Origin: a virus
Strand: one strand, 5' to 3'
Virus record (IMG/VR): IMGVR_UViG_3300034072_000754
Span: 1 to 24,666 of that record
DNA length: 24,666 bases
Shown here: positions 7,256-14,361 of the stretch, piece by piece
How positions within the stretch are numbered: the stretch's first letter is position 1
Layout: each line of letters starts with the position of its first letter
Made by a program: the position numbers and the translations under genes
The notes under the pieces: model-generated
Databases searched by the model: none
What the model was told of the DNA's origin: nothing
What the model saw: only the letters and a program-made list of their open reading frames with translations

Positions 7256-8170
7256 ATGAGCCTCGCCGACCGCAACCGCGCCCGCACCCTGGCGCGCCTC
7301 GCCGAAGCCACCAAGACGCCGGCCGCCGCCGAACCCGAAGCCGTCGCCGGTAAGACGCCGCGCGCCAGCCTGTCGACCCGCAATCGCGAGCGAAAGGCCG
7401 CCGCCCAACTCACGCCGCGCGCCGCCGCCGTCGCCCAGGCCATGAACCCGGCCCCCGCCCCGGCCTCGGAACCGGCCGCGCCGGCCGCCGCGCCGCCACC
7501 CGCCCCGGAAGATGAACGCGCCCGCGCCTACCGCATGAAGCTGGTTGAGCTGGGCGAAGACCGTCGCCGCCTGAAGGCGATCCAATCGGTCGCCGGCAAG
7601 ATCGAGCTTAAGCGCCAGCTCCTGCCGAACTATGCCCCGTGGGTGGGCGGCATCATCGCGGCCGAAGCCGAAGGCGGCGTGATCGACCAAGACGAGATTT
7701 TCACGACGGTCATGATCTGGCGTATTGACGTGGGCGACTTTGCGGGCGCGTTGCCGCTCGCCGCCTACGCCCTCCGCCACAAGCTGAAGCTCCCCGAACG
7801 CTACAACCGCGACGTGGCCACCACGGTCGCCGAAGAGATCGCCAACGCGGCCCTCAAGGCCATGACGGCCGGCGAGCCTGTCGATCTCGAAGCGCTTCGC
7901 GAGGCCGCGCGCCTCACGGCTGATCACGACATGCCCGATCAGGTCCGCGCCAAGCTCCTGAAGGCGCAAGGCTTGGCCCTCATGCCGATCGCCCAGGGCG
8001 CGGAAGAGATCAACGAGGCCCTGGGCTACCTCACCCGCGCCTTCGGCCTCAACGAAAAGGTCGGCGTCAAAAAAGAGATCGAGGCCCTTCGCCGCGAGCT
8101 GGCCAAGCTCCAAGCGGCCCCGCCCGCCGAAGCCGCCGATCAAACCGACACCGGCGGCGCGCCCGCCTAG
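7256..8170 (+). CDS. M: terminase small (endonuclease) subunit, P2 gpM family
   Basis: Partner of gpP that recognises cos and starts packaging. It has 304 residues, longer than P2 gpM (247) because of an Ala/Pro-rich N-terminal part (about 1-85, including APAPASEPAAPAAAPPPAP). The family core begins around YRMKLVELGEDRRRLKAIQSVAGKIELKRQLLPNYAPWVGG and continues with DEIFTTVMIWRIDVGDFAGALPLAAYALRHKLKLPERYNRDVATTVAEEI. Start at ATG 7256. It follows the capsid hairpin and precedes a second hairpin before gene L. The C-terminal 20 residues are again Ala/Pro-rich. Confidence 0.93.
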   Translation: MSLADRNRARTLARLAEATKTPAAAEPEAVAGKTPRASLSTRNRERKAAAQLTPRAAAVAQAMNPAPAPASEPAAPAAAPPPAPEDERARAYRMKLVELGEDRRRLKAIQSVAGKIELKRQLLPNYAPWVGGIIAAEAEGGVIDQDEIFTTVMIWRIDVGDFAGALPLAAYALRHKLKLPERYNRDVATTVAEEIANAALKAMTAGEPVDLEALREAARLTADHDMPDQVRAKLLKAQGLALMPIAQGAEEINEALGYLTRAFGLNEKVGVKKEIEALRRELAKLQAAPPAEAADQTDTGGAPA

Positions 8171-8207
8171 AGACGATCCCCGGCGCTAATCCCCCGCTGG
8201 AGATCTA

Positions 8208-8240
8208 GGGGCGTCTCGATCTTGGGGGGAGAGACGCCCC
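8208..8240 (+). other. inverted repeat between M and L
   Basis: GGGGCGTCTC (8208-8217) and GAGACGCCCC (8231-8240) form a perfect 10-bp stem with a 13-base loop, within a 167-base gap. No T-run follows, so it is not a typical intrinsic terminator; it could be an RNA-processing or stability hairpin, or a protein site. The rest of the gap is C/G-rich with no ORF or clear promoter. Confidence 0.55.
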
Positions 8241-8337
8241 ACCCCTTCGCCCCCCGGCGATCGGCGGCGGAGCTGGACCCAGAGGGCGCAAGCCCAACCG
8301 GCCCGGCTCCCCACCGCCGTATCGGAGCCCGCCCCTT

Positions 8338-8817
8338 ATGAGCCTGATCGCCCTTCCGCCCGTTGACCAAGCCGTCGTCACGCCCGAGGGCGAGACGATC
8401 GAGGCCGGCCCGTTCTGGCCCTCGCAAAGCACCGCGGAACTTCGCGGGGCCAGCCAAGTCGGCGGCGAAATTGATGACTACCGTTTCCGCGAGGCGGTCC
8501 TTGCCGCGATCATCTGGATTGACGCCCAGCTCACGCCCTGGCGCGTGATGCAGGAAGCCGCCGGCTTCGCCACCCTCGCCGACGTTCCGGCCCCGACCGT
8601 GGGCGGTGAGAGCGCCAAGGTCATCCTCTTCCGCCGCGCCCTCTTGGCCGCCGTCCGCGCCGATCTTGCCGAGGTCTCGCGCGACTTCGACGCCACCGCG
8701 ACCGGCGATCAGAAGGCCGAGCGCCTGGAGCCGGTGATTGACGATCATCGCCGAAACGCGGCCTGGGCGCTCTCCGACCTTCAGGGCAAGCCCCGCGCGC
8801 GCGTGAGGCTGCTGTGA
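8338..8817 (+). CDS. L: head completion protein, P2 gpL family
   Basis: Connects the filled head to the tail by capping the portal. Its 159 residues are near P2 gpL (169). Typical segments are IEAGPFWPSQSTAELRGASQVGGEIDDYRFREAVLAAIIWI, with VILFRRALLAAVRADLAEVSRDFDATATGDQKAERLEPVIDDHRRNAAWALSDL toward the C-terminus. The stop TGA (8815-8817) overlaps the ATG of gene X by one base, so the two are translationally coupled. The start is ATG 8338, directly after the long M-L gap. Confidence 0.92.
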   Translation: MSLIALPPVDQAVVTPEGETIEAGPFWPSQSTAELRGASQVGGEIDDYRFREAVLAAIIWIDAQLTPWRVMQEAAGFATLADVPAPTVGGESAKVILFRRALLAAVRADLAEVSRDFDATATGDQKAERLEPVIDDHRRNAAWALSDLQGKPRARVRLL

Positions 8818-9035
8818 TGGCCGCCCTCACGCCCGTTCAAGCCCTGCCCGACGAGACGGTTGACGCCCTGGTCTATCGGGTGACCGGCGCGGCGTCGCCG
8901 ACCGTCGAAGCCGTGCTTGAGGCCAACCCCGGCCTTGTCGAGCTGGGCTTTCGCCTCCCCGCCGGAACCGTGGTGATGATCCCGAACGATCAGCCGAAGG
9001 CCGCCACCGCCACCCTCGTACAGCTTTGGGACTGA
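8817..9035 (+). CDS. X: tail protein X, LysM-like
   Basis: A 72-residue small tail protein. The pattern ALPDETVDALVYRVTG, VEAVLEANPGLVELGFRLPAGTVVMIPN is the LysM-like fold of P2 gpX, which is needed for tail assembly near the baseplate. I chose ATG 8817, overlapping the L stop by one base, over a GTG three bases upstream. It is followed after two bases by the holin gene. Confidence 0.93.
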   Translation: MAALTPVQALPDETVDALVYRVTGAASPTVEAVLEANPGLVELGFRLPAGTVVMIPNDQPKAATATLVQLWD

Positions 9036-9037
9036 TC

Positions 9038-9376
9038 ATGAAGCCTGAGTTCATCGAAGCCGCCCAGAACGCCGCCGGAGCCCTTGGCCCCGCCGCCCTG
9101 GGCTCCGCCGTCGCCCAGGCCTGGAAACCGGGCCTGTCTTGGCGGCAACGCCTTGTGCAATGGCTGGTCGGGATTTGCGTGTCCTACTTCGTGACGCGCG
9201 CGGCTTCGGTCACCCTGGGTCTCAACGAATTCGTCGCCCAGGCGATCGGGTTCGTCGTGGCCATGTGCGCCTTCGAGGTCGCCCCGCGACTGGTCAAGGC
9301 CGTGGGCGACGCCTTCGCCACCCTTCCCGATCTGGTCCGCGACTTCGCCAGTCGCTTCCGCGCGCCGGGCGCCTGA
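9038..9376 (+). CDS. probable phage holin
   Basis: A 112-residue protein placed between tail gene X and the endolysin, the position of holin gene Y in P2. It has a short polar N-terminus, then two hydrophobic stretches at about 40-60 (VQWLVGICVSYFVTRAASVTL) and 65-82 (FVAQAIGFVVAMCAFEVA), and an Arg/Lys-containing tail. A weaker hydrophobic segment at 14-28 could be a third helix. Holins make lethal membrane holes that time lysis. I do not recognise a specific holin family, so the call rests on topology and context. Adjacent gene ends and starts are two bases apart (TGATCATG). Confidence 0.7.
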   Translation: MKPEFIEAAQNAAGALGPAALGSAVAQAWKPGLSWRQRLVQWLVGICVSYFVTRAASVTLGLNEFVAQAIGFVVAMCAFEVAPRLVKAVGDAFATLPDLVRDFASRFRAPGA

Positions 9377-9378
9377 TC

Positions 9379-10029
9379 ATGGGTGAGCTGATCCTGTTCC
9401 CTCCCCCCGTCGTCGCCGCCCTTCAGGCTCGTCTAGACGCCGCCGGCCGCCCGTGTGGCGCTCATGACGGCGTCTTGGGCCCGCGCACCTTGGCCGCTCT
9501 GATCGACCACGTCGCCGGGCGTTACGTGGGCGATCTTGGCCTTACACTGGCGCGCGCCATGCTGGTCGAATTCCCCCGCCGGCAAATCATCTCGCCCCTG
9601 CGGGTCGCTCACTTCCTCGCCCAGGCCGCCCACGAGACGGGCGGCTTCGGCTTTATGGTCGAGATCGGCGCGGAGGCCTATTTCCGCCGCTATGACGGGC
9701 GCAAAGACCTGGGCAACACCGAACCCGGCGACGGCGCGCGCTTTAAGGGTCGCGGCATCTTCCAACTCACCGGCCGGGCCAACTATCGTTCGTTCGGTCG
9801 CCGCCTGGGCCTCGATCTCGAAGCCTCGCCCAGCGCCGCCGCTCACCCCCCGATCGCCGTCGCCTTGGCCGGCCTCTATTGGGCCGACCGGGGCCTCAAC
9901 GCCCACGCCGACGCCGACGACGCCGAAGCCGTTACGCGGCGCATCAATGGCGGGCTCAACGGCCTGCCCGATCGCCTCGCTCGTCTCGCCCGCGCCAAGT
10001 CGGTTCTAGGCCTGAAGGAACCCGCCTGA
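9379..10029 (+). CDS. endolysin, glycoside hydrolase 19-like
   Basis: Degrades peptidoglycan glycan strands at lysis. It has 216 residues. The N-terminal 45 or so (VVAALQARLDAAGRPCGAHDGVLGPRTLAALIDHV) resemble a peptidoglycan-binding or leading helical domain. The catalytic domain carries HFLAQAAHETGGF with likely general acid Glu86, a second acidic residue at Glu95, and the strongly conserved RFKGRGIFQLTGRANYRSFG (121-140). No signal peptide is seen, so it depends on the holin for export. Start ATG 9379 follows the holin stop with the same TGATCATG junction. It is followed with a one-base overlap by the spanin pair, giving a complete lysis cassette. Confidence 0.93.
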   Translation: MGELILFPPPVVAALQARLDAAGRPCGAHDGVLGPRTLAALIDHVAGRYVGDLGLTLARAMLVEFPRRQIISPLRVAHFLAQAAHETGGFGFMVEIGAEAYFRRYDGRKDLGNTEPGDGARFKGRGIFQLTGRANYRSFGRRLGLDLEASPSAAAHPPIAVALAGLYWADRGLNAHADADDAEAVTRRINGGLNGLPDRLARLARAKSVLGLKEPA

Positions 10030-10508
10030 TGCTTCGCCCTCTCGCCGACCGGGTCCGCGCGGTGCGCGGCTATCTCACCCTCATGGCCCTCGCCGTCGCC
10101 GCCGCCGTCCTCTACGCGCGGTTTCAAGAGGTTCGCGCCGATCGCGACGCCCTGGCCTCTTGGGGCGAGGCCGTATGCGCCTCCGCCGGCTCGCATCTGG
10201 TCACCCCGCCGCCCGCTAAGGGCAAGGCCCCGGCGCGAGGCGTGGCCTGTCGCGCCAGCGTGGACGCCCTGGCGGCCTTCAAAGCCCAGGCCGCGACCAA
10301 GACCGCCGACGAGCTGTTGGCGGCCCTTGATGAACGCCTAGGCAAGGAAAACGTGGACGCGGCGTTGGCGCGTCGGGCGGCCGAGCGAGCCCAGCTCGCG
10401 GCCGAAAGGATGGAGGCGGCCGATGCGGCTGTTCAAGGTGATCACGTCGGGCCTTCTTGGTTTGACGCTCTCAATCAGTCTGGCGGCTTGCGCGCACCGG
10501 CCCGCTGA
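10029..10508 (+). CDS. putative inner-membrane spanin (Rz-like)
   Basis: A 159-residue protein with one N-terminal membrane helix (about 13-30, GYLTLMALAVAAAVLYA) and then a charged, Ala-rich, mostly helical periplasmic domain, with a likely coiled coil at about 95-140 (LLAALDERLGKENVDAALARRAAERAQLAAERMEAA). This is the architecture of Rz-type i-spanins, which fuse the inner and outer membranes after endolysin action. It overlaps the endolysin stop by one base and contains the start of the lipoprotein gene in another frame near its 3' end. Sequence identity of spanins is always weak, so the call rests on architecture and context. Confidence 0.8.
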   Translation: MLRPLADRVRAVRGYLTLMALAVAAAVLYARFQEVRADRDALASWGEAVCASAGSHLVTPPPAKGKAPARGVACRASVDALAAFKAQAATKTADELLAALDERLGKENVDAALARRAAERAQLAAERMEAADAAVQGDHVGPSWFDALNQSGGLRAPAR

Positions 10509-10746
10509 GACCGCGCCCGCGCCGCAAGCCGTTGTGATCCGGGTCAAGGACACCCCGCCCGCCGATCTCACGGCTTGCCCGGTGCGTCCGGTGGGCTTCC
10601 CGCTGGACGCGGAAGCCACCATGCCGCCGGCCGTCCGCGCCGCCGCCATCCGCCTGTCAAAGGCCTATGCCGCGACGGTCGATCAGCTTGAACGCCTGAT
10701 CGCCTGGACCGCCGCGAACCCCTGTCCCGAGGTCCCCGCCCGATGA
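10423..10746 (+). CDS. putative outer-membrane spanin lipoprotein (Rz1-like)
   Basis: A 107-residue lipoprotein. The signal peptide (1-22, VITSGLLGLTLSISLAA) ends in the lipobox LAAC with Cys23 as the lipidated residue, followed by a Pro-rich stretch (RPAETAPAP, KDTPPADL). It partners the i-spanin to bridge the periplasm. The first 86 bases lie inside the i-spanin gene in the +1 frame, the partial-overlap arrangement known for LysB/LysC-type pairs. It has two further cysteines (in TACPVRP and NPCPEV). Its stop overlaps the start of gene R by four bases (ATGA). Confidence 0.83.
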   Translation: MRLFKVITSGLLGLTLSISLAACAHRPAETAPAPQAVVIRVKDTPPADLTACPVRPVGFPLDAEATMPPAVRAAAIRLSKAYAATVDQLERLIAWTAANPCPEVPAR

Positions 10747-11228
10747 AGAAGGCCGCCCTTGTCCGCGACTATCTGGAGCGGGCCATTCCGCGCCTGAAGG
10801 GCAACGCCCAAGCCTTGCGGGTCTATGTGGATGAGGGCGGCGTGGCGGCGATCGGCGCGCCCGGCCGCGCTTGGGAATATGGGTTCAAGCTCAACCTGAT
10901 CTTCGAAGACATGCCGGTTGACGAGCTGGACGCGGTGACCGGCGCGCTCTTGGCCTGGATCGAGCTGAACCAACCCAGCCTTCTCCAGTCGCCCGACGCC
11001 CGCCGCCGCGTGCTCACCTTCGAGGCCGATTTCACGGGCGCTCACGCCATGGATGTTTCGGTGACGCTGGACCTCACCCAAGGCGTCAAGCTGATCGCGG
11101 CGGCCGGCGGCAAGTTCGAAGCCGTCCACCTAGACGAGCCGCGCCCCGATCCGGTGTATGGCCAGCTCGAAGAGGTCTTCGCCAACGGCGCCCAGATTAT
11201 CAACCACCGGCCCGCCCATGAGCCATGA
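10743..11228 (+). CDS. R: tail completion protein, P2 gpR family
   Basis: Completes the head-proximal end of the tail so it can join the head. Its 161 residues are near P2 gpR (155). Family-like segments are MKKAALVRDYLERAIPRLKGNAQALRVYVDEG, AWEYGFKLNLIFEDMPVDELDAVTGALLAWIELNQPSLL and VLTFEADFTGAHAMDVSVTLDLTQ. It starts at ATG 10743 overlapping the o-spanin stop and ends overlapping the start of S by 11 bases, so it is embedded in a tightly packed operon. Confidence 0.92.
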   Translation: MKKAALVRDYLERAIPRLKGNAQALRVYVDEGGVAAIGAPGRAWEYGFKLNLIFEDMPVDELDAVTGALLAWIELNQPSLLQSPDARRRVLTFEADFTGAHAMDVSVTLDLTQGVKLIAAAGGKFEAVHLDEPRPDPVYGQLEEVFANGAQIINHRPAHEP

Positions 11229-11691
11229 TCTGATCGCGGTCGAGGCCTGGGCGGCGGCGGTCCTTCAGCGCCTATCGCCGGGCGAGCGCCGCCGCTTCCT
11301 GCGATCCTACGCCGCCGAACTTCGCCGCTCGCAAGCCGAGCGCATCGCCGCCCAGAAGAACCCGGACGGCTCCGACTTCGAGCCCCGCAAGGTCCAGCCC
11401 GGCCGCACGCTTCGCGACAAGGCCGGCCGCGTCCGCCGTCGAGGCCCGATGTTCAAGAAGCTCCGCACCGCCAAGCGCCTGAAGGTCACCGAAGCCACCG
11501 AAACCGCCGTGAGCGTCGGGTTCACCGGCCGCGACGCGGCGATTGCGTCTGTCAGTCAGTTCGGGCGAACCGTCCGCGTCGGCAAGGAGCCCAGCGCGCC
11601 CATGGTCCGCTTCGCCGTCCGCCGTCTAGTCGGGCTCACCGACCAAGAGCGCGAGGCCTTCGCCCGTCGCTTCCTCGATCAACTGACCTGA
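11218..11691 (+). CDS. S: phage virion morphogenesis / tail completion protein, P2 gpS family
   Basis: A 157-residue protein of the gpS family, acting with gpR in tail completion. Seen in the sequence: LQRLSPGERRRFLRSYAAELRRSQAERIAAQKNPDGSDFEPRK, then PMFKKLRTAKRLKVTEATETAVSVGFTGRDAAIASVSQFG, typical of the family. I chose ATG 11218, which overlaps the end of R. It is the last gene of the O-to-S operon; after it come 16 bases and the second late palindrome. Confidence 0.92.
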   Translation: MSHDLIAVEAWAAAVLQRLSPGERRRFLRSYAAELRRSQAERIAAQKNPDGSDFEPRKVQPGRTLRDKAGRVRRRGPMFKKLRTAKRLKVTEATETAVSVGFTGRDAAIASVSQFGRTVRVGKEPSAPMVRFAVRRLVGLTDQEREAFARRFLDQLT

Positions 11692-11707
11692 GACCCAGCG
11701 CCGCGAT

Positions 11708-11731
11708 GTTGTCGGCGTCCCGGCGCACAAC
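11708..11731. promoter_or_regulatory. late-operon activator palindrome, copy 2 (before J)
   Basis: GTTGT (11708-11712), 14 bases (11713-11726), ACAAC (11727-11731). The whole 24 bases are the exact reverse complement of copy 3 before gene V. Eight bases further on both copies carry CTCGCGGG. The J start codon is 44 bases downstream with no Shine-Dalgarno in front, and TTATCC at 11766-11771 is a weak -10 candidate. Confidence 0.75.
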
Positions 11732-11775
11732 GGCGCGGGCTCGCGGGCGCGCGAGCGGCGCGGCCTTATCCCGGC

Positions 11776-12651
11776 ATGGCCAACACGATCGACCTTTCGA
11801 ACCTCCCCGCGCCCGACATTGTCGAGCCGCTGTCGTTCGAGGCGATCCGCGCCCAGATGCTCGCGGAATTGCCGCCGGATTACGTCCTCGTCGAAAGCGA
11901 CCCGGCCGTGAAAATCCTGGCGATCGCCGCCTATCGCGAGCTTATGGTTCGCCAGCGCGTGAATGAGGGCGCGGTTGCGGGTATGCCCGCCAAGGCCCTC
12001 GGAAACGATCTGGTCAATCTCGCCGCGCTCTTTGGCGTCGTGCGCCTGGTGCTTGATCCCGGCGACCCAGACGCGGGTGTTCCGCCGGTCTTGGAGGACA
12101 TCGAAGACCTTCGCGCTCGTATGGTGCTCGCGCCGGAAGGTTTCAGCGTCGCCGGCCCGGTCGGAGCCTACGAGTTCCACGCGCGCGCCGCCGACCCGGA
12201 TGTTCTCGACGTTGCGGTTGATAGCCCGGCCCCGGCGGAGGTCTTGCTAACCGTGCTGTCGCGCGTGGGCGACGGCGAGCCGTCCGCCGATCTGCTGACC
12301 AAGGTGTCGGACGCCGTCAACGCCGACGCCGTGCGGCCGGTGGGCGACCGTGTCACCGTCCAGCCCGCTACGATCCTCGCCTTCGCGATCGAGGCGACCC
12401 TTCACGTTCTCCCCGGTCCAGACGCGTCCGTGGTTCTGGCGACCGCCCAGGCCCGCCTTGCCGAGTTCCTGGCCTCGCGCCGCAAGATCGGCCGCGCGGT
12501 CCCGATCAGCGGGCTCATGTCCGCCCTTCATGTTCCCGGCGTCGAGCGCGTGGCCCTGGCCTCGCCAGTCGCCGACGTCGCCGTTGACGCCGATCAAGCG
12601 GCCTATTGCGCCGCGCCCGTGGTCACCCTTGCCGAGGCTGGCGGCGCATGA
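11776..12651 (+). CDS. J: baseplate assembly protein, P2 gpJ family
   Basis: A baseplate wedge component. Its 291 residues match P2 gpJ (302). Family landmarks are DLSNLPAPDIVEPLSFEAIRAQMLAELP near the N-terminus, VLVESDPAVKILAIAAYRELMVRQRVNEGA, ALGNDLVNLAALFGVVR, and GPVGAYEFHARAADPDVLDVAV. It is the first gene of its operon, 44 bases after the late palindrome. In P2 it follows V and W; here it leads, with V and W found 4 kb downstream. The stop overlaps the start of I (ATGA). Confidence 0.95.
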   Translation: MANTIDLSNLPAPDIVEPLSFEAIRAQMLAELPPDYVLVESDPAVKILAIAAYRELMVRQRVNEGAVAGMPAKALGNDLVNLAALFGVVRLVLDPGDPDAGVPPVLEDIEDLRARMVLAPEGFSVAGPVGAYEFHARAADPDVLDVAVDSPAPAEVLLTVLSRVGDGEPSADLLTKVSDAVNADAVRPVGDRVTVQPATILAFAIEATLHVLPGPDASVVLATAQARLAEFLASRRKIGRAVPISGLMSALHVPGVERVALASPVADVAVDADQAAYCAAPVVTLAEAGGA

Positions 12652-13196
12652 CGGCGATCTCCCTTCTCCCGCCCAACGCCACCGACCTTGAACGGGCGCT
12701 TGAGGCCGCAACCGCCCGTCTTGGCGAGGTCCCGGTTCGGCTTCGCGATCTGTGGAACCCCCAAACCTGTCCCGTCGCCTTCCTCCCGTGGCTCGCCTGG
12801 GCGGTGAGCGTCGACGTCTGGGATGAGGCATGGCCCGAGGCCGTTAAGCGCGCCACCATCGCCGCCTCGATCCCCCTGCACCGGATCAAAGGCACGGTGC
12901 AGGCGGTCAAGCTCTCCCTCGCCCCGCTGGGTCTGTCTTCGGACGTGGTCGAGTGGTTTGAGGCCGTCCCAACCGGCGAGCCGGGGACCTTCAAGGTCGC
13001 CGTTCGCTATGACGGCAGCGGCCCCACGGTCACCCTGGCGATGCTGCGGACCATGCGCCGGGCGATCGACCGCGCCCGCCCGGTGAGCCGCGCCTATGGC
13101 ATCTCCCTGACCATGGCCGTCGACGGCCCGCTCTATGTCGCCGGTAGCGTGAGGCTTCAGGTCCGCGCCCGCCTCAACCCTCACCCCGCCGACTAG
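12648..13196 (+). CDS. I: tail protein, P2 gpI family
   Basis: A 182-residue baseplate protein. The N-terminal SLLPPNATDLERALEAATARLGEVPVRLRDLWNPQTCPVAFLPWLAWAVSVDVWD is the classic gpI signature (LW.P..CP...LPWLAWA..V..WD). It is followed by KRATIAASIPLHRIKGTVQAVKLSLAPLG. It links the baseplate to the fibre. ATG 12648 overlaps the J stop; the fibre gene starts 13 bases after its stop. Confidence 0.95.
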   Translation: MTAISLLPPNATDLERALEAATARLGEVPVRLRDLWNPQTCPVAFLPWLAWAVSVDVWDEAWPEAVKRATIAASIPLHRIKGTVQAVKLSLAPLGLSSDVVEWFEAVPTGEPGTFKVAVRYDGSGPTVTLAMLRTMRRAIDRARPVSRAYGISLTMAVDGPLYVAGSVRLQVRARLNPHPAD

Positions 13197-13209
13197 ACGA
13201 GGCTCCCCC

Positions 13210-13959
13210 ATGGCCGCCTTCTACCTTCGCTTGACCGCCCTGGGCCTCGCCGCCGTGGCCACCGCCATCGCCGAAGGCTCGCCCCTGCCCCTGGTTGACT
13301 TCGCCTTGGGCGATGGCGGCGGCGCGACCTATGACCCCACGGGCGCGGAAACCGACCTTGTCAACGAGGTCGCCCGCGTCCCGATCGAGACGGTCGCCCG
13401 CGATCCCGCCCAGGCCCATCGGGTGACGGTCACCGCCGTGGTCCCCGCCGAAGAGGGCGGGTTCTGGGTCCGCGAGCTGGGCGTGTTCACCGAAGGCGGC
13501 GACCTCTTCGCGATCGGCAAGTATCCCGAAGCCTACAAGCCCACGATCGCCGAAGGCGCGAGCTATGACCTTCAGGTCGCGGCGTCCATGACCATCGCCG
13601 CCGCCGCCGACGTCACGGTGAGCGAGCTGTCAGGCGACTTCTACGCGACCCGCGATTGGGCGCGCGCCAACGCCGATTTCTTCGCCGTGATCAGCGCCGG
13701 CCTCACCGCGCCGCCGGCCGCGCCCACGGCGGGCGACCAATACCTCATCCCGGCCGGTGCGGCCGGAGCCTGGGTGGGCCAAGCGGGCAAGATCGCCCAT
13801 TGGCGCGGCGCGCTCGAAGGCTGGCAGTTCCTCGCCCCGCGCAACGGCGCTCAAGCCAACGTCGCCGACGCCAACGCCACCCTGGTCAAGACGGCTGGGG
13901 AATGGGTCGAGACCGACAACCCCGCCGCCGCCCTCTTCCTTCACGCCAACTGTCTCTGA
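13210..13959 (+). CDS. H: tail fibre protein, short gpH-like with DUF2793-type C-terminus
   Basis: A 249-residue protein. Residues 1-140 look like the gpH N-terminal domain that attaches fibres to the baseplate (YLRLTALGLAAVATAIAEGSPLPLVDFALGDGGG, then VVPAEEGGFWVRELGVFTEGGDLFAIGKYPEAYKP). The C-terminal part has the pattern APPAAPTAGDQYLIPAGAAGAWVGQAGKIAHWRGALEGWQFLAPRNG, which I recognise as the DUF2793 motif found on many alphaproteobacterial phage fibres. It is much shorter than P2 gpH (669 residues), so receptor binding has probably passed to the large protein two genes downstream. Confidence 0.85.
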   Translation: MAAFYLRLTALGLAAVATAIAEGSPLPLVDFALGDGGGATYDPTGAETDLVNEVARVPIETVARDPAQAHRVTVTAVVPAEEGGFWVRELGVFTEGGDLFAIGKYPEAYKPTIAEGASYDLQVAASMTIAAAADVTVSELSGDFYATRDWARANADFFAVISAGLTAPPAAPTAGDQYLIPAGAAGAWVGQAGKIAHWRGALEGWQFLAPRNGAQANVADANATLVKTAGEWVETDNPAAALFLHANCL

Positions 13960-13966
13960 GGCCCCC

Positions 13967-14359
13967 ATGGCTCCCAACACCAAGCCCCTGTTCACCGGGA
14001 CGCCGAAGGTCGGCGTCGCCCAGCTCGCGGCGGCCAACCCGGCCCGCGACGGGACCGGCGCGATCGTTGATCTCTTCACGGCCGGCGCTAACGGCGGGCG
14101 CGTCGACAAGATCGTCATGCGCGCCAAGGCCGCCACTACGGCCGGCGCGGTGCGGCTGTTCTACAAGCCGGACGGCGGGGCCTGGAGCCTGATCGACGAG
14201 GCTCCCGTCACAGCCAACGCCGCGCTCGCCAGCTCGCCGGCGTTCGGTGCGATCTTGGACCCGATCGGCGGCCTCGTCTTGCCGGCCGGGGCCAAGGTGG
14301 GCGCTTCCACCCACAACGCCGAACCCTTCGCGGTCACGGCCTTCGGCGGGGACTTCTGA
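13967..14359 (+). CDS. small fibre-operon protein of unknown function
   Basis: A 130-residue protein between the H-like fibre and the large fibre, in the same direction with gaps of only 7 and 2 bases. It is Ala/Gly-rich with alternating beta-prone segments (KIVMRAKAATTAGAVRLFYKPDGGAWSLIDEAPV, GGLVLPAGAKVGASTHNAEPFAVTAFGGDF), suggesting a beta-sandwich virion or fibre-tip protein. I recall similar small proteins beside tail genes in other phages, but no named family. No signal peptide or membrane segment. Confidence 0.75.
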   Translation: MAPNTKPLFTGTPKVGVAQLAAANPARDGTGAIVDLFTAGANGGRVDKIVMRAKAATTAGAVRLFYKPDGGAWSLIDEAPVTANAALASSPAFGAILDPIGGLVLPAGAKVGASTHNAEPFAVTAFGGDF

Positions 14360-14361
14360 CC

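Noticed and set aside
6056-8143. 695-codon minus-strand open frame
   Set aside because: It is antisense to the major capsid and small terminase genes and its translation is low-complexity Gly/Arg/Leu/Asp sequence; a shadow frame.
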